From: Tanypteryx hageni
Lineage: Eukaryota; Arthropoda; Insecta; Odonata; Petaluridae
Reading direction: 5' to 3'
Assembly: GCA_028673005.1 (NCBI GenBank)
Contig: CM054116.1
Coordinates: 101,038,207 to 101,102,206, forward strand
DNA length: 64,000 nucleotides
Both the position numbers and the translations under genes were made by a program. This document shows, in pieces, positions 10,938 through 22,339 of this stretch (its first letter is position 1; each line of letters begins with the position of its first letter). Below the pieces are notes generated by a model, which saw nothing but the letters and a program-made list of their open reading frames with translations, was not told where the DNA came from and ran no database searches.

Positions 10938-11367
10938 CTTGGAGTGAGTAGCATGTTTTTTTAAGTGAAGAAGACAGTGACTGAGTGAAGCGATTAAGTA
11001 AAACAAAGACACGTGATCAAAATCTGGATAGATATTAAGATGAATAATTTTAAGCCTACATTTGAAATAAACCACTATTAATTTCATTTTATTATTTATT
11101 ACCACCAATATTATCTTACTTATTTACCTATTTTCCATTCAAATTAATTTCACATTTTTCAAAATTTTCAATTTTACAAAAATTTCTAAAAACTTATTTC
11201 TTAAAAGTTTAGATAATTTTTGTAGGTCAGCTTGGAATTGCTCATCTACAAGATATAGATATGGAAAATATTTTAAAAGATTATCCATTTGTAGTTTAGC
11301 TTTATTTGTTAACTGGTTATTTAAGTATTTTCAACAAAACTGTAAATTGTAGCTGCTATGTGCTAAC

Positions 11368-11558
11368 CTTCATGTCCTCCTCTGTTACACAGCCTACTTG
11401 CACCTTCCACCAAGGTTCAATATGAACATCCACTGGTCTTGGAGGTAAAAGATCTTTCACAGCCGCACCTCTTCGGCGAAACAACCTTCGACCTCCTGAA
11501 CGACACTGATTCATTAGATCAATGTACTCATTGCGCCCAATTCCTAGCAATCGAAGAC
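11368..11558 (-). CDS. FAM91A1: FAM91A1 exon 4
   Basis: This 191-nt exon encodes residues 123-186, with LRLLGIGRNEYIDLMNQCRS, the basic stretch RRLFRRRGAAVKDLLP and VQVGCVTEEDMK. The acceptor is CTTTATAG|GT and the donor AAG|GTTAGC. The first two bases complete the Cys codon begun in exon 3 (TGT, giving the family ADCLRLL junction). It leaves in phase 0. The GIGRNxYIDLMNQCR block is nearly invariant in animals as I recall it and is the clearest marker of the gene. Confidence 0.94.
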
Positions 11559-12092
11559 CTATAAAGAATTTATTTCAGTTGTAGATAATACTGAGAATCA
11601 ATACATTTAAATATTTCTGCAGGTTTTCAATTTAATTATTTAATAAAGTTTGCTCACTATAAAAAATTGGTGTCAGATATCAATGAAAGAATCGAACAAT
11701 GTCTTCAAAGAAAATTTATTTTTTATTTTTTCCACCATTTTTCAAAATAAACAATTTCTTTGATATGTTGTGTATAAATTTAGTTTTAAAATGTTTTGTC
11801 TCTTCAATCATTTGCATTCAACCAATGTGTTAGATAAAATTATAATTATGTAAAGGCCTAATAAAATTAACTAATATTCTTCATTGTGTAAACATTTTAA
11901 ACTGATCAACTATTTTTTAATTAGCCATAATATTTTAATACAAATATTATGGTAAATGAAAAACCTTTAAAATTTTTAACTAATTTGGTTGATAACATTT
12001 CTTAATTTTTCCTGTCATTAAAACAAAAGCAATTTCTTTGTGATATCAATTCTGTGGTCAGGCATGACTAAAACATAAGATATGAAACTTAC

Positions 12093-12302
12093 AGTCTGCT
12101 GCTGTGAAGTTAGGGAGTGAGTCATATGATCTTTCTCTCTCCATGGTGGCTTCCACAACAGATACATAGTATTGGAATGGTGTAGCACGTAACCCACGGA
12201 CCACAACATCAGACAGGTGGTATGGGTACAACAAGAGAGACTCCTTGCTGTATGTCAAGAGATCCTCATAGTAGCGCTTTTCATCTTTGTGCACATGTCG
12301 GA
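12093..12302 (-). CDS. FAM91A1: FAM91A1 exon 3
   Basis: This 210-nt exon encodes residues 53-122: VRHVHKDEKRYYEDLLTYSK, LLLYPYHLSDVVVRGLR, then RERSYDSLPNFTAAD. The acceptor is ATATTAG|TC and the donor GACT|GTAAGT. It completes the Val codon begun in exon 2 and leaves one base for exon 4. KDE(R/K)RYYE, LYPYHLSD and SYDSLPNFTAADC are family landmarks. Confidence 0.94.
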
Positions 12303-13120
12303 CTAATATGAAAGTGATATTGACACTTCAGATTTTAAGTTTGTAAAATACAATTGTCATTATATGGTGATTATTAGAAATAGCCCAATAAGAACCCTAG
12401 GAATTATTAAAGACAAAACAGTACTTAAAATAAAAATTTATACTTTTAAATACATTACATTCAATTTATTTGCATCATAATGAAATCAACCTGGGAGCAT
12501 AACTTCATGGAATTTCATTTTTAAAAACTTCAATGAACAATTGAAAAATAAACTTAATAAAACTTAGCACTTAAACAATGGAAAAATTAATAGGGCCATG
12601 ATTTGGACTTACAGGTGCCATTTCATGTTAACAAGTGAGGATGTGAAATAGATTATGGTCTCCAGCTGTTCTAAATTATTAAGTCAATTTCCTTTATTTT
12701 CCATATATGTTTATAAGATAAGTAACAAGATGTCACAAACATCATTTAAGAAATGATAAAATTAATGCCCTAGATAGCTTTATTTGCACGGCTGAATTAA
12801 ATGCTGATACTATTACTTTAATCTTGAACACTCAACGGTAATTTCTTTCATTTCGGGGGTGTAAAAGTCATATCAGAAAATGTTTACATGCTCTTAATAC
12901 ACAGCAAACAAAATTACGACTAAAATGACGGATTCTTAAATAGGTAATAACAACTTCAACACTCAAAGCCATATATTACTGTTTAAAACCTTGTAGTTAC
13001 AATACAATGCTGCATTTAAATACTGGATGACGTGAACAAAAAACATTTAAATAGAAAACACAATAAACGGATATGATGATTCTATGCTCCAAAAAACACG
13101 CGTATTAATCTAAAACTCAC

Positions 13121-13205
13121 CTAAATTCCCTCGGTATCTCAATTGGTTTTTGATACTGAAATTAATGACGCACTTCTCATACTCTTTCTGTGAATTTCCA
13201 AGGCT
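13121..13205 (-). CDS. FAM91A1: FAM91A1 exon 2
   Basis: This 85-nt exon encodes residues 25-52 plus one base (SLGNSQKEYEKCVINFSIKN and QLRYRGNL). The acceptor is TTTTCAG|AGC and the donor TTAG|GTGAGT. The SLGNSQ(R/K)EYEK and NQLRYR blocks match the family N-terminus. The intron to exon 1 is only 178 bp. Confidence 0.92.
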
Positions 13206-13383
13206 CTGAAAATGCACATTTTTTACCAACTGCGAGTTTTTAATAAGTATTTTATATAACTTATATGACATTTTCAAAAAATATACAAGGATGAAAGGAA
13301 TCAAGATAAAATTTAAAAAACTGGTTTACTTTTAGAACACAACGATACATTGGAAAATGTAAACATTAATACATCCAAAATAC

Positions 13384-13455
13384 CTGCTTAACATTAGCTG
13401 GGAGTTTGGCCCACGTATAGTTTTGACGAATGTGATATTCAATCTCTCCATTCAT
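13384..13455 (-). CDS. FAM91A1: FAM91A1 exon 1 (start codon)
   Basis: The ATG at 13455-13453 opens MNGEIEYHIRQNYTWAKLPA and ends NVKQ|GTAGGT-type donor after 24 codons (the intron begins GTA). The start is chosen because the family protein begins at this point with MN..(E)(F/Y)HIR.NY.W.KLPANV. FAM91A1 is a cytosolic protein of the WDR11 complex at the trans-Golgi. In animals it binds TBC1D23 and helps capture endosome-derived vesicles by golgins. The window holds about the first third of a protein of roughly 830 residues. The exon sequences show no break, so the gene looks functional. Confidence 0.93.
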
Positions 13456-14100
13456 GACACTTATAAATACAATTTTCCTTGATAGAAGAGATATATAATG
13501 ACATCACCGTCCACACGACACCATAATCAACGTATCAGCTGCGTTACCACAGATTTATAAAACTTAAATTTCTCATAGCAACTCGCAGCTGGGAATGAGA
13601 TAGCGCAGGTATGACGAAAATACTAAAACTTTATGTTTTATCATTATCCCAAATAGACACATTTGTAAGATTAAATATAACAGTCACACAGAAAAAATAA
13701 TTTTGAATTCAATTGTAATCTACAAAAAATAATGAAAAGACTCTAAATCGTTAAATTTGTAATATTGTATTCTGTTTTATAACTCTTGGTTGGTAGTGAA
13801 TGTATGAAAAATATCCGCAACGTCCGAGTTTTGCAAATGGATAGCGACATTGCGCGCACACTTCGAAAAGATAATGTTTTTGATGGAATAATAATTTAGT
13901 TATAGTATTATAATTTGAAGGATTGATAAATTTGAGGTATTCATGAGTTGGAAATGAAAACACGTAGCAATTGAAACCGGAACTTTATGGAAATTAATTA
14001 AAAATTAAAGGATTTGAATAAAAACCCAATAGGTCCATTCTTTGACCCGATTAAGCTTTAAACGCAGGATTTAAATGTCGAAGTGAGATGCTCCCTACAG
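13456..14100 (-). promoter_or_regulatory. FAM91A1 5' UTR and presumed promoter region
   Basis: This is the sequence immediately upstream of the FAM91A1 start codon. It is richer in CpG than the surrounding intron and intergenic DNA (for example around 13500-13610 and 13800-13870), as might be expected for an unmethylated housekeeping promoter. No clear TATA box placement or initiator could be assigned by eye. The start site and extent are inferred from position only. Confidence 0.4.
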
Positions 14101-14945
14101 GAATTTGAATTAAGGTATTTAAATACTGCAATATATATTTACAAATACTCTCATATCTCGAAAACTAGCATTCAGAAAATATTCAAATAAAACAGGTTTA
14201 AGGAAAAGTAATGGGAAATCACAATATTTAGTTGGTGGTATTGAAAAAAATATTTTTTCAGCACATAATGGGAACCAAAACTGGAAATAAAACAAAAAAT
14301 ATCGTACTTTCAGAAAAAAAATTGATTACTCACAGTTTTAGAGATAATTCACACTCTACTGTTGCTCATATTTCCAATGCTTAAAAGTTTTGCTTCATAT
14401 GATAGGTCACAAAGCATGGCTCCAAACACAGTTCGACATTGCATTTTCAGCAATGATATTTTGCATGTTTTTGTATTGTTTGTTGCAAACATATGACACT
14501 GTAACTTTGAATGTCATCATCCAATGCTTTCATTATTATTAATATTATTATATTATAATATTATTCACACAAGAAACAACCACTCAGTAGGTTTTGTACA
14601 GCAAAATCTATGAGGGAACCAAGATCCTAATATATGATATTGGAAAATTCCCTTTCCTCTCCTCCCTCTCACTTTTTACACTAATCTTTTTTAAGGTAGG
14701 CAAATGCTACCTTTCCTTCGTTCCCACTTCAGTTTTATAAACAACTTCTTTTCCTGTTGTTGTATGAAGAGTGAATTCCAATGCAGGGACAGCTGAGTAA
14801 TAAAATTCCTACAATCATGACTTATATTTTTTGGGATCCCTAGGTTGCCAGTTTGCAAATAATAATAATAATTTTCTCATCATTGTCTAGAGAGCATTGG
14901 ACAAAGTTTGGAGTGATACAGTAAATATAAGAGAATAGAATATGA

Positions 14946-16726
14946 CAGTGGCGTATCCAGGGGGGAGATTATAACCCCCCCCATGAGCAATATATACATA
15001 GAATATCCTCTGGAAAAGATATTGACGCCCCAAGATAATTGCGAATGTCGGAACAACTAAATGAAATTCATTAGTGTTTTACTTGGCGTCCTACAAGTTA
15101 ACTTTCTTTAAAAGATGAGTTATGCAATCAGGGATTCCAAAACTGAAGCAGTCTCATGAGAAAGGGATCCATGTGCATGGCACTCCGGCAGATGGAGAGG
15201 TAGGGTGGCCGGAGGAATGCCTCTCTTGGGCTAAGTGGTCGATTCTATTCGGGCTTTTTTCGGGCCTTAAATGTGACCCATGTTATTATTTGCTGAATGT
15301 AAATGCCTTAGCTCTGCTTGTTGTTTCTCTCTCTATTAATACCTAGCTCTTCATCTTATTTTCCATAAAGGCTTAGGAGAGAAAGAAATGCAACGTAGGT
15401 TGGAGGGAAAGGCACTCAGGGGGAAAAAATGCTTGACACTTCAGTGTCTTCTCACAAAAGAAATTTAGTGCTGTGAGGATGAGCCGAGATAAACGAAGAA
15501 TTTATTAAAACCACTCCATAAACATGGAACATGATTCAACCTAAGCAAAAGATTTGAGTTCATTAAGCATCTGCTGTCCAGCAAGTAAATCAAAGCTCAC
15601 ACATGTGTATTTTTGGCTAATCAACCTCTTGGATTATTATAGAAAATAGAAGCTCAAAAACTAAACATCAAATACAGAGAACTTGGAAGAAAGCTGTAGG
15701 TCTCACATGTTCTGATGCTACATGTACTCTCACTCCATATAATTTCCAGTTACTCTTCATCAGTCATTCATTGCTAGTGGTCAAAGAAGGATCTCCTCAT
15801 TGCCTTTAAGGTTTGTACTTTTACATATATATATATAACATATTTCCGTGAATGTACCACTGTGTAAAATTTAGTGAGATTGATAATTTTTAGAATTAAA
15901 TTTTCGAAAAGTTTTTTTCCAAGTTAAAGCAACAGATGACAATGTTTTTTTGGGTTCTGCAATCATGCTTTACAAGTTAGTGACTTTATTTTATTTCAAT
16001 ATCAACATGTCGCAGCGCACATCATTTATCTAAGCATTTTTGTTAAATTAAAACTCTAAACATAGAATCATTATTTTTTGTTCTACTTTATGAGAAATTA
16101 GCACGTTATATTGAATACAATGTTACAACAATTGACGTAACACAGGAGTGGGGAGACTGCACTTATTCGTGTAACACAGCAGGTCAATAGGATGATCTTA
16201 AAAAAACTGTAGTCTATTTTTACCTTTCCCTTTAAATATTTACTACTCCTTCATAAACAATTTCTTGTATGTTTTCACTTTGTCCTTATGTGTACAAGAT
16301 ATCTCAAGAAATTCCAGAGGAAGTATTCATTTTTTCAGGATTAAATTTCTCATACCTTGTGTTCGGAATGGTAAAATTTTGGTCTGCCCATTAGGCAGAG
16401 TTCTAATCCCAAACGATTTTCTCAACTCGTGTAACACAGGAATGACTGACATGTAGGAACTTTTTTAAACTAAGTTTAAAATATTTTAAAAATACAATCT
16501 CATTCTATAACTTATGTAAATCGACTAAGAATGCAAAAGTAGATGGATTTTAATATTATATCATATCTATTGGTTTATTATATGTAATTATGATCAATCT
16601 ATTGTATCATTATCTACTTATGCAATGTATTTTGTTGAATCTATAAAAAAAAGTTCAGTGGAGATGTTAGTGATGAGGCTGATAGGGGGGAAGGACTCCC
16701 TTGAAAAATGCCTGCATATGCCACTG
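14946..16726. mobile_element. Non-autonomous hAT-like element, 1.78 kb, with target duplication
   Basis: The left end is CAGTGGCGTATCCAGGGGGG; the right end on the minus strand is CAGTGGCATATGCAGG. Flanking octamers GAATATGA (14938-14945) and GAATATCA (16727-16734) agree at seven of eight positions. The interior has no recognisable transposase. A 36-bp SINE tail fragment (15606-15641) lies inside. The element is intergenic, 1.5 kb upstream of FAM91A1. Confidence 0.65.
15606..15641 (-). mobile_element. SINE 3' tail fragment, copy 3
   Basis: The plus strand reads GGCTAATCAACCTCTTGGAT followed by TATTATAG, matching the 3' ends of the SINEs at 10655 and 19371. The 5' part is missing, as in a 5'-truncated insertion. 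Confidence 0.7.
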
Positions 16727-16729
16727 GAA

Positions 16730-18010
16730 TATCACTGTGTCACCTGTGGTACAGCATATGTACTACACATCATTCTATGGGTGCTATTTGCTGGTACATA
16801 CATTGTAGCACACAGTGTTTAAGGGTTAATATGTATGAACTCAAATATATCTTCTGCAAAAATCTTTATTTCAATACATTGCTTATGAAGGATATTAAAT
16901 TAATTAGTTGCATTGGAGCTAAAATTTACAAGTGCTGTTTACAATAATGAAATTCATATTTATTTTAAAATGAATTGAACTATCACACGCTATTGAAATT
17001 TTCGACTGCTGCTAATATGGAAAGAATTCTTCCGTAGTCATGATTGACTAATTGTAGTTAATGAAGAATTCTTTCCATTACAGTAAAACCAAGTCTGTTA
17101 AATCTTATTTCTTCAATACTTGCAATGTTGTGTAGTTATTATCATTGTGCTTTATCTACTGAATCCTAATATCTGCTTTTTATGTAAACATTGATAATTT
17201 TAAATTGAAACAAAAGTAGCACAACTTCCTTTCACTTGAACAATCTATTTTAATAATAAAAATTGGTAATTTTTTACTTTAGGGCACAAAAGAAAAATAT
17301 GTCCTGTAAAAAAATGTTTTCTAACAGATGGAAGAATTAAGAAAATCAATTTCTAGGGATTGGATAAAGAAAAACTTTTATATCAATTTATATACATGCC
17401 TGTTTTTGCCCATGGTAAACTTAATAGTCCTTTATATAGATTAACAAGCATTAGCTTAATGTAAACAAAATTTTTATAACCAAATTACTGGACACCCTGT
17501 GCATAAAGAATTTACCAGTACATTATTTTCTAACAAAAAAGGTGCCAGAATGCAAAAGAGGTTAGTGGGGAAAAATAGGAACTGAATGCAATGTTTGCGG
17601 AATGTGTGTTTGTACAATATGAGTAAAACATTATTACATTGCAAATAGCTTTGTTTGATTTGTTTTAAGTTATGCAGATTAGTATTTTTTGTAATAAAGG
17701 TTCCAGAACGGCGTTCTGATGCTTTCTGGCACAATAAAAGCTCTGGAATAAAACTTATTGTTTTCTGCCAGTTATCTCTGAAAGACTAATAGCAATGTAA
17801 AAATCAGATGAGATAAAATTTAATTGTTAGTCTCACATGCTATTCAAATCATAAAGTTTTTAATAGTTACATAAAACAAGGAATGTATAACTTTCACTTG
17901 TCTAGAATTAAGGAAACTTTCATCAATCACAACGCTATTCATATCTTCTTTGATCATTGCACATAATTTAGCTAAAATTCATCATATTTATTTTGAAAAA
18001 ATAAAGCAAT
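16730..18010. other. Intergenic, AT-rich, no gene
   Basis: No coding sequence is recognised. A small inverted repeat (TGGAAAGAATTCTTC at 17018-17032 and its complement at 17063-17077) could form a 15-bp stem with a 30-nt loop. Confidence 0.5.
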
Positions 18011-18943
18011 TACTGTATTTATCTGAATCCAAGTTGACCACAAATCAAAGATGACCCCCCTTTTAGCAGTCTGTCAAAACAGAAAAAAGATTTTATGACT
18101 TAATTTCTCACTGAATGTATTTTGTGTATATTTCAAACACACGTATTGAGTTTAGGTACACTAGTTCATTGATTAATTTAAATGGTTTGTTTCAAATTTT
18201 GGTTTGAGAAAGAAAATTTTTTTAAAATGTATTTTTAAAATTAAGACTTTATTAATTGAATTCTGGATCATAAGTTTACAACGAAAAATTTCAGTAGATA
18301 CAATTATTTGATCACGTTTCATTTGTTTAAAAAACATCGATTAAACGCGTAATCATACTTCCTAGAGTTTTATGAAAACTCGTCGTGGTCAGTTCATCAT
18401 GCGTAAATTCGTTGCGGTTAGTTTATCGTGCATCAATTCGTCGCATAAAAATTAGTCACATCTCAGTACATCGCACGACAAACTCATCGCTCGTCAATTC
18501 ACCTCTTGACAAATTCGTCACGATACACCATGACTGGTGAACGGCAGGGGGAGATACTTTTCCGCAAAATAATTTTTCTTTATATTTCGATAAACCAGAA
18601 TTACATGAGACACATTGGTTGGCATATGGCAAGGGATGACACCCAACCCAACAGGTGTATCCCCCTGCCGTACACCAGTCATGGTGTCTCGCGACGAAAT
18701 TGTCACGTGATGAATTTGTCTAGCAATGTATTAATTGTTTGTCATACGATGTATTGATGCGTGATGAGTTTGTCATGTGACGAATTAATGCGCCACAAAT
18801 TGAAACACGACGAAATGATGCACGATCAATTGACCGTGACGTATTGATGGTAAATGACTTTGTACTCGAATTTAAGATGACCTACGATTTTCGCAAGCTG
18901 AAATTTCGGAAAAATCTCATCTTGGATTCAGGTAAATATGGTA
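18011..18943. mobile_element. TIR element with CpG-rich foldback core
   Basis: The outer ends are inverted repeats: TACTGTATTTATCTGAATCC at 18011 and TACCATATTTACCTGAATCC on the minus strand from 18943. TA at both borders may be the target duplication. The interior (18370-18510 and 18690-18850) consists of short degenerate repeats of the type AATTCGTCGC, in opposite orientation on the two sides. At the centre is another inverted repeat with CACCATGACTGGTG (18526-18556 against 18656-18686). The block is strikingly CpG-rich in an otherwise CpG-poor region. No transposase gene. Confidence 0.7.
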
Positions 18944-19370
18944 TGTTAGTAATTGTAAAATATTAGTGATTTATAGGAGCTCATATTTTATATATATGGG
19001 GTTTGTATCATTTTGAAAAATTATAGAATAAAGAAATGAAAATAAACAAAATATCACTTATTCCAAATAGGATGAATTACAGAAAAATGACTAGGTAATG
19101 TTTTCAAAATGTCCTGTCTGATAGATGGATTGTTCTTTCTTTATATAAAATTAGTATGAAATATTCTAAATGAATGTTAAATATCTTTTAACATGATTAG
19201 CATGATTAGGGTCATGACTGTTATCACATCACCTGTTGTTTAAATTCTAAAATAATCTCCCTAGTTTTCAGTGCCTTATTGAGAGAAAATTGTTGGAGCA
19301 ATGGCATGAAAATCGTACAAAATATATTGTAAAGACTCTCCCATATACTTTTTCTTCTTATGTGTGTGTG

Positions 19371-19680
19371 TGTATTTTTAGCTAATCAACCTCTTGGATT
19401 ATTATAACCATAACTCCTTCCACACAGAACACGATCACAAGGGAGGAGGGAAACCCAGTGCCGGCATTAGCCTACTCTTAACAAAGAACACCAAGGGGGC
19501 CCATGGCTTAACGTCCCTTCCGAAGAACGGAATGCTGAATTTGCGTGGTCTCCTCAAACCACACAAACAGGGGGCCGGGCGATATTAGAAAAAATCCTAC
19601 TTGTGCAGGATCCATGCCTGCTGCCCTTTTGAGCAGCCAGTATCCTAACAACTACACCACTGGCACCCCCCCTTGTATAT
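19371..19680 (-). mobile_element. tRNA-derived SINE, copy 2, different head
   Basis: On the minus strand the head carries an A-box-like CCAGTGGTGTAGTTGTTAGG. The body contains GGTGTTCTTTGTTAAGAGTA and GCCGGCACTGG. The tail is CCAAGAGGTTGATTAGC, ending in an (ACACAC) run at 19363-19374. The body and tail match copy 1 at 10655-10937, but the first ~100 bases are unrelated to copy 1. This suggests two tRNA heads on one body. Confidence 0.75.
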
Positions 19681-20152
19681 AAAATAATGTCACTGGTTAT
19701 AGTAGTACGTATTTATGCATGTACTGTAATGCCACTAGATGTTATTATATATTTTACTAGGAGCCTATTTCAATTCTGTGTTATTATTTAATTTGAAAAA
19801 TTTCTTTTTATACAATTTAGTGTTCAAATTCTTGAATACCCCACATATTTCCATGTGTAAACCAAGGTTCAGGAATAAAAATTCCAACTTTGGCTAAGGT
19901 TTGGCCTTATGATTTATTTATTGTCATGGCATAAGACTTTGATCGCGAATTTTCTGCAATGCATGTTAAAAGGAATTGCTGAATCATTTGGTGTGTCAAT
20001 TTTTAAATGTGGGATAAAGTGAATGATTCCAGCCATCAAACCAGTAATGACTTCCAATAATTAATTGAATTGTTAATCACATTTAATTAATCAATCACTC
20101 ATCATTCTCTCTCATATTTTCCAATCATAATTCATGCTACGTAACTCTTATT

Positions 20153-20346
20153 TACCGTTTTTACATGCATAATTGCCCTACTTTTTCATGTGATTTTTTT
20201 ACAGTAAAACAAGAGTCGGGCAAATATGCGGTTTTCCCCAATCATATGAAAGTGACCATATCAGAAAAAAATAGTGCTTTATTTCCTCCTCATAGTTCAG
20301 GTGGGGCAATTACATGATGGAGGCAATTATGCGAGTAAATACGTTA
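20153..20346. mobile_element. Short TIR element (MITE), ~190 bp
   Basis: The left end is CGTTTTTACATGCATAATTG; the right end on the minus strand is CGTATTTACTCGCATAATTG. These belong to the dispersed CCGTATTTAC-type terminus family. No coding content. Confidence 0.6.
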
Positions 20347-21954
20347 TGTTAAATAATGGTATATTCGGTTCTCGAGTTAAATCATAATGTTCCTTCAAAT
20401 TCAATGAACTTGATTGTATTGTAACTTTAATTGGAATAAAGTCGAAATGAAATATAAATACCAATAATCAAATGAAACTTATACATATACAGCATCTATA
20501 TTAATTTCATTTAACATTATAACATAAGACTTTCATTTAAATACTAACTAAAATAAATATAGCGTGTTGTATACATTGAAGCTTTCTGTACTTTTTGATG
20601 TATTAAAGGAATTCTGATTTTAATTCTTACTGATACATAAGTGAAGCTTAAATGTGTAAACTGTTAAACGAAGCGAATATGAAAGTTTATTTACTAACAT
20701 TACTGTTGTTAGTAACCATACAAACTCTGTAAACAAACTGACATTTCACTTTGTGTAATATAATATACATTTATAAGCTGAACACAACTTCTATTAGTTA
20801 TAAAGTGCTCTGCCAGATTGCAGCACTCCACTGTTACTCAACACCCTGTACAGGAGGTTTTGAAAACTAACTGCGCTTGGCAAAAGTCACTTCACCTTGT
20901 ATAATATAATAGAGATTTTATATTTTGTTATATATTTTCACTGTTAATTATTAATAATGTATATTTTATTGTTTTTATGATGAATGACTGCTAATTATTC
21001 CATTTTGGATGAGTGTGCTAAATAGTGTCAGTATTGAGAACAGTAATAATCCTTCAGCGCATAAGATGCAGGCTGATTTTGGGGGTAATTTTTCTGGAAA
21101 AAAGTGTGTCTTATATGCAGAGAAATACGGTACTTAATTTTTGAGACATATGACTCACATAACATTCTTTATGACAACAACTCTCTAAATGGATGAATTT
21201 TAATTTGTTTCAGCTATATATGAGAAAATCAAAATTTTATGAAAATAAACAAGAATAAGCTACCCCTATGTTTCCATGATATGGTTCTTATTGATAGTTT
21301 CTCTTCTGCTTGGTACTAAATATTAATAGAGGCATTTCCTACTAAATGTCATTGTTTGCTTCCCGCAAATTGCAGTGATTAGTGAAATTCATTTTCCCAT
21401 TGGTGCTGTGCTATAAATAATTGTTGCTTTCCTAATGACCTATAACACAACATAAAATTATTATACATATTACATCTTATCAAACAGTTTGTATATTATA
21501 AAGCAATGCATATTATGATAAAAATATTAATTTAATTTGTTTAAGTTGCTTAATAACCTTACATCAAGGTTAGTAAATATTCTTGATCTCTTTGATGTGT
21601 TAGCACTATTGTAACCTTCACTTCATTTGAACCCATAATTAATTAATTAAACATGTAAAATTATGTTGAAAAAGAGGGAATCTAATTGCCCTAAAACTAT
21701 ATAAATTGAAGGCAAGCACAAAAAATAACCAATCAAAATTATGGCTAACAGGAGAAGATATTTATGTTGTTATATAGGTTTAATTTGTGAGTTTTGAAAG
21801 AATGAATGGGCTTGGAAGCAAAGAATTTAATGAGTGAGTGATTATGAGGAACCTTGTCATATTTTATGGCTTGGGTGCCTGAAAATTCCACCAAGCCAAT
21901 ACAAAGTATTGCCCTCCCTATTCTCTTCCCACACTGTTTACTCATCATGGATCA
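20347..21954. other. Intergenic, no gene
   Basis: This is AT-rich sequence. A right-hand terminus of the CCGTATTTAC family (minus strand TACCGTATTTCTCTGCATAT) ends at about 21133. Its partner was not located. Nothing else is recognised. Confidence 0.4.
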
Positions 21955-22333
21955 ACTTCTAAAAATTAGTCACTTTGTTGCCTCATGAGCAATTTCCACA
22001 ATTTAGAAAACTTGCTCAGTGTTACATTTGTTGATTTTCTAACACATATGAGTGTGAACAAGTTTTTTCATCCATGAAATTTATCAAAAATAAACAACAC
22101 TAATGACTCACTGACTGCAATGCAGAAAATCTGCTGCAACTTGCAACAAAAAATTTACAAACTGTTATAGACAAGTTGGCAGAATTAAAACTACACCAGA
22201 GATCGCATTAAAGATAAGATTTATTTTTATCATATTATTATATTCACTCATTGCCTGCTCAGAATTAAGTGGTGCATCCACACTTTGGCACTGGGAAAAT
22301 GGCATACGGTAGATATATGGTTGGGCACCTCTG
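21955..22333 (+). pseudogene. hAT transposase C-terminal remnant with right terminus
   Basis: The plus strand gives PQFRKLAQCYIC, then TYECEQVFSSMKFIKNKQH, two stops, and LTDCNAENLLQLATKNLQ. These are the conserved hAT C-terminal blocks (CEQxFSxMxxxKxxxR, LTDxxLxxLLxxAT). The region ends at GTTGGGCACCTCTG (22333), a hAT-like terminus. The left terminus and the rest of the transposase were not found. Confidence 0.65.
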
Positions 22334-22339
22334 CTTTAG

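Noticed and set aside
18506..18757. Opposed open frames on both strands with near-identical translations
   Set aside because: They arise from the central inverted repeat of the foldback element and are not genes.
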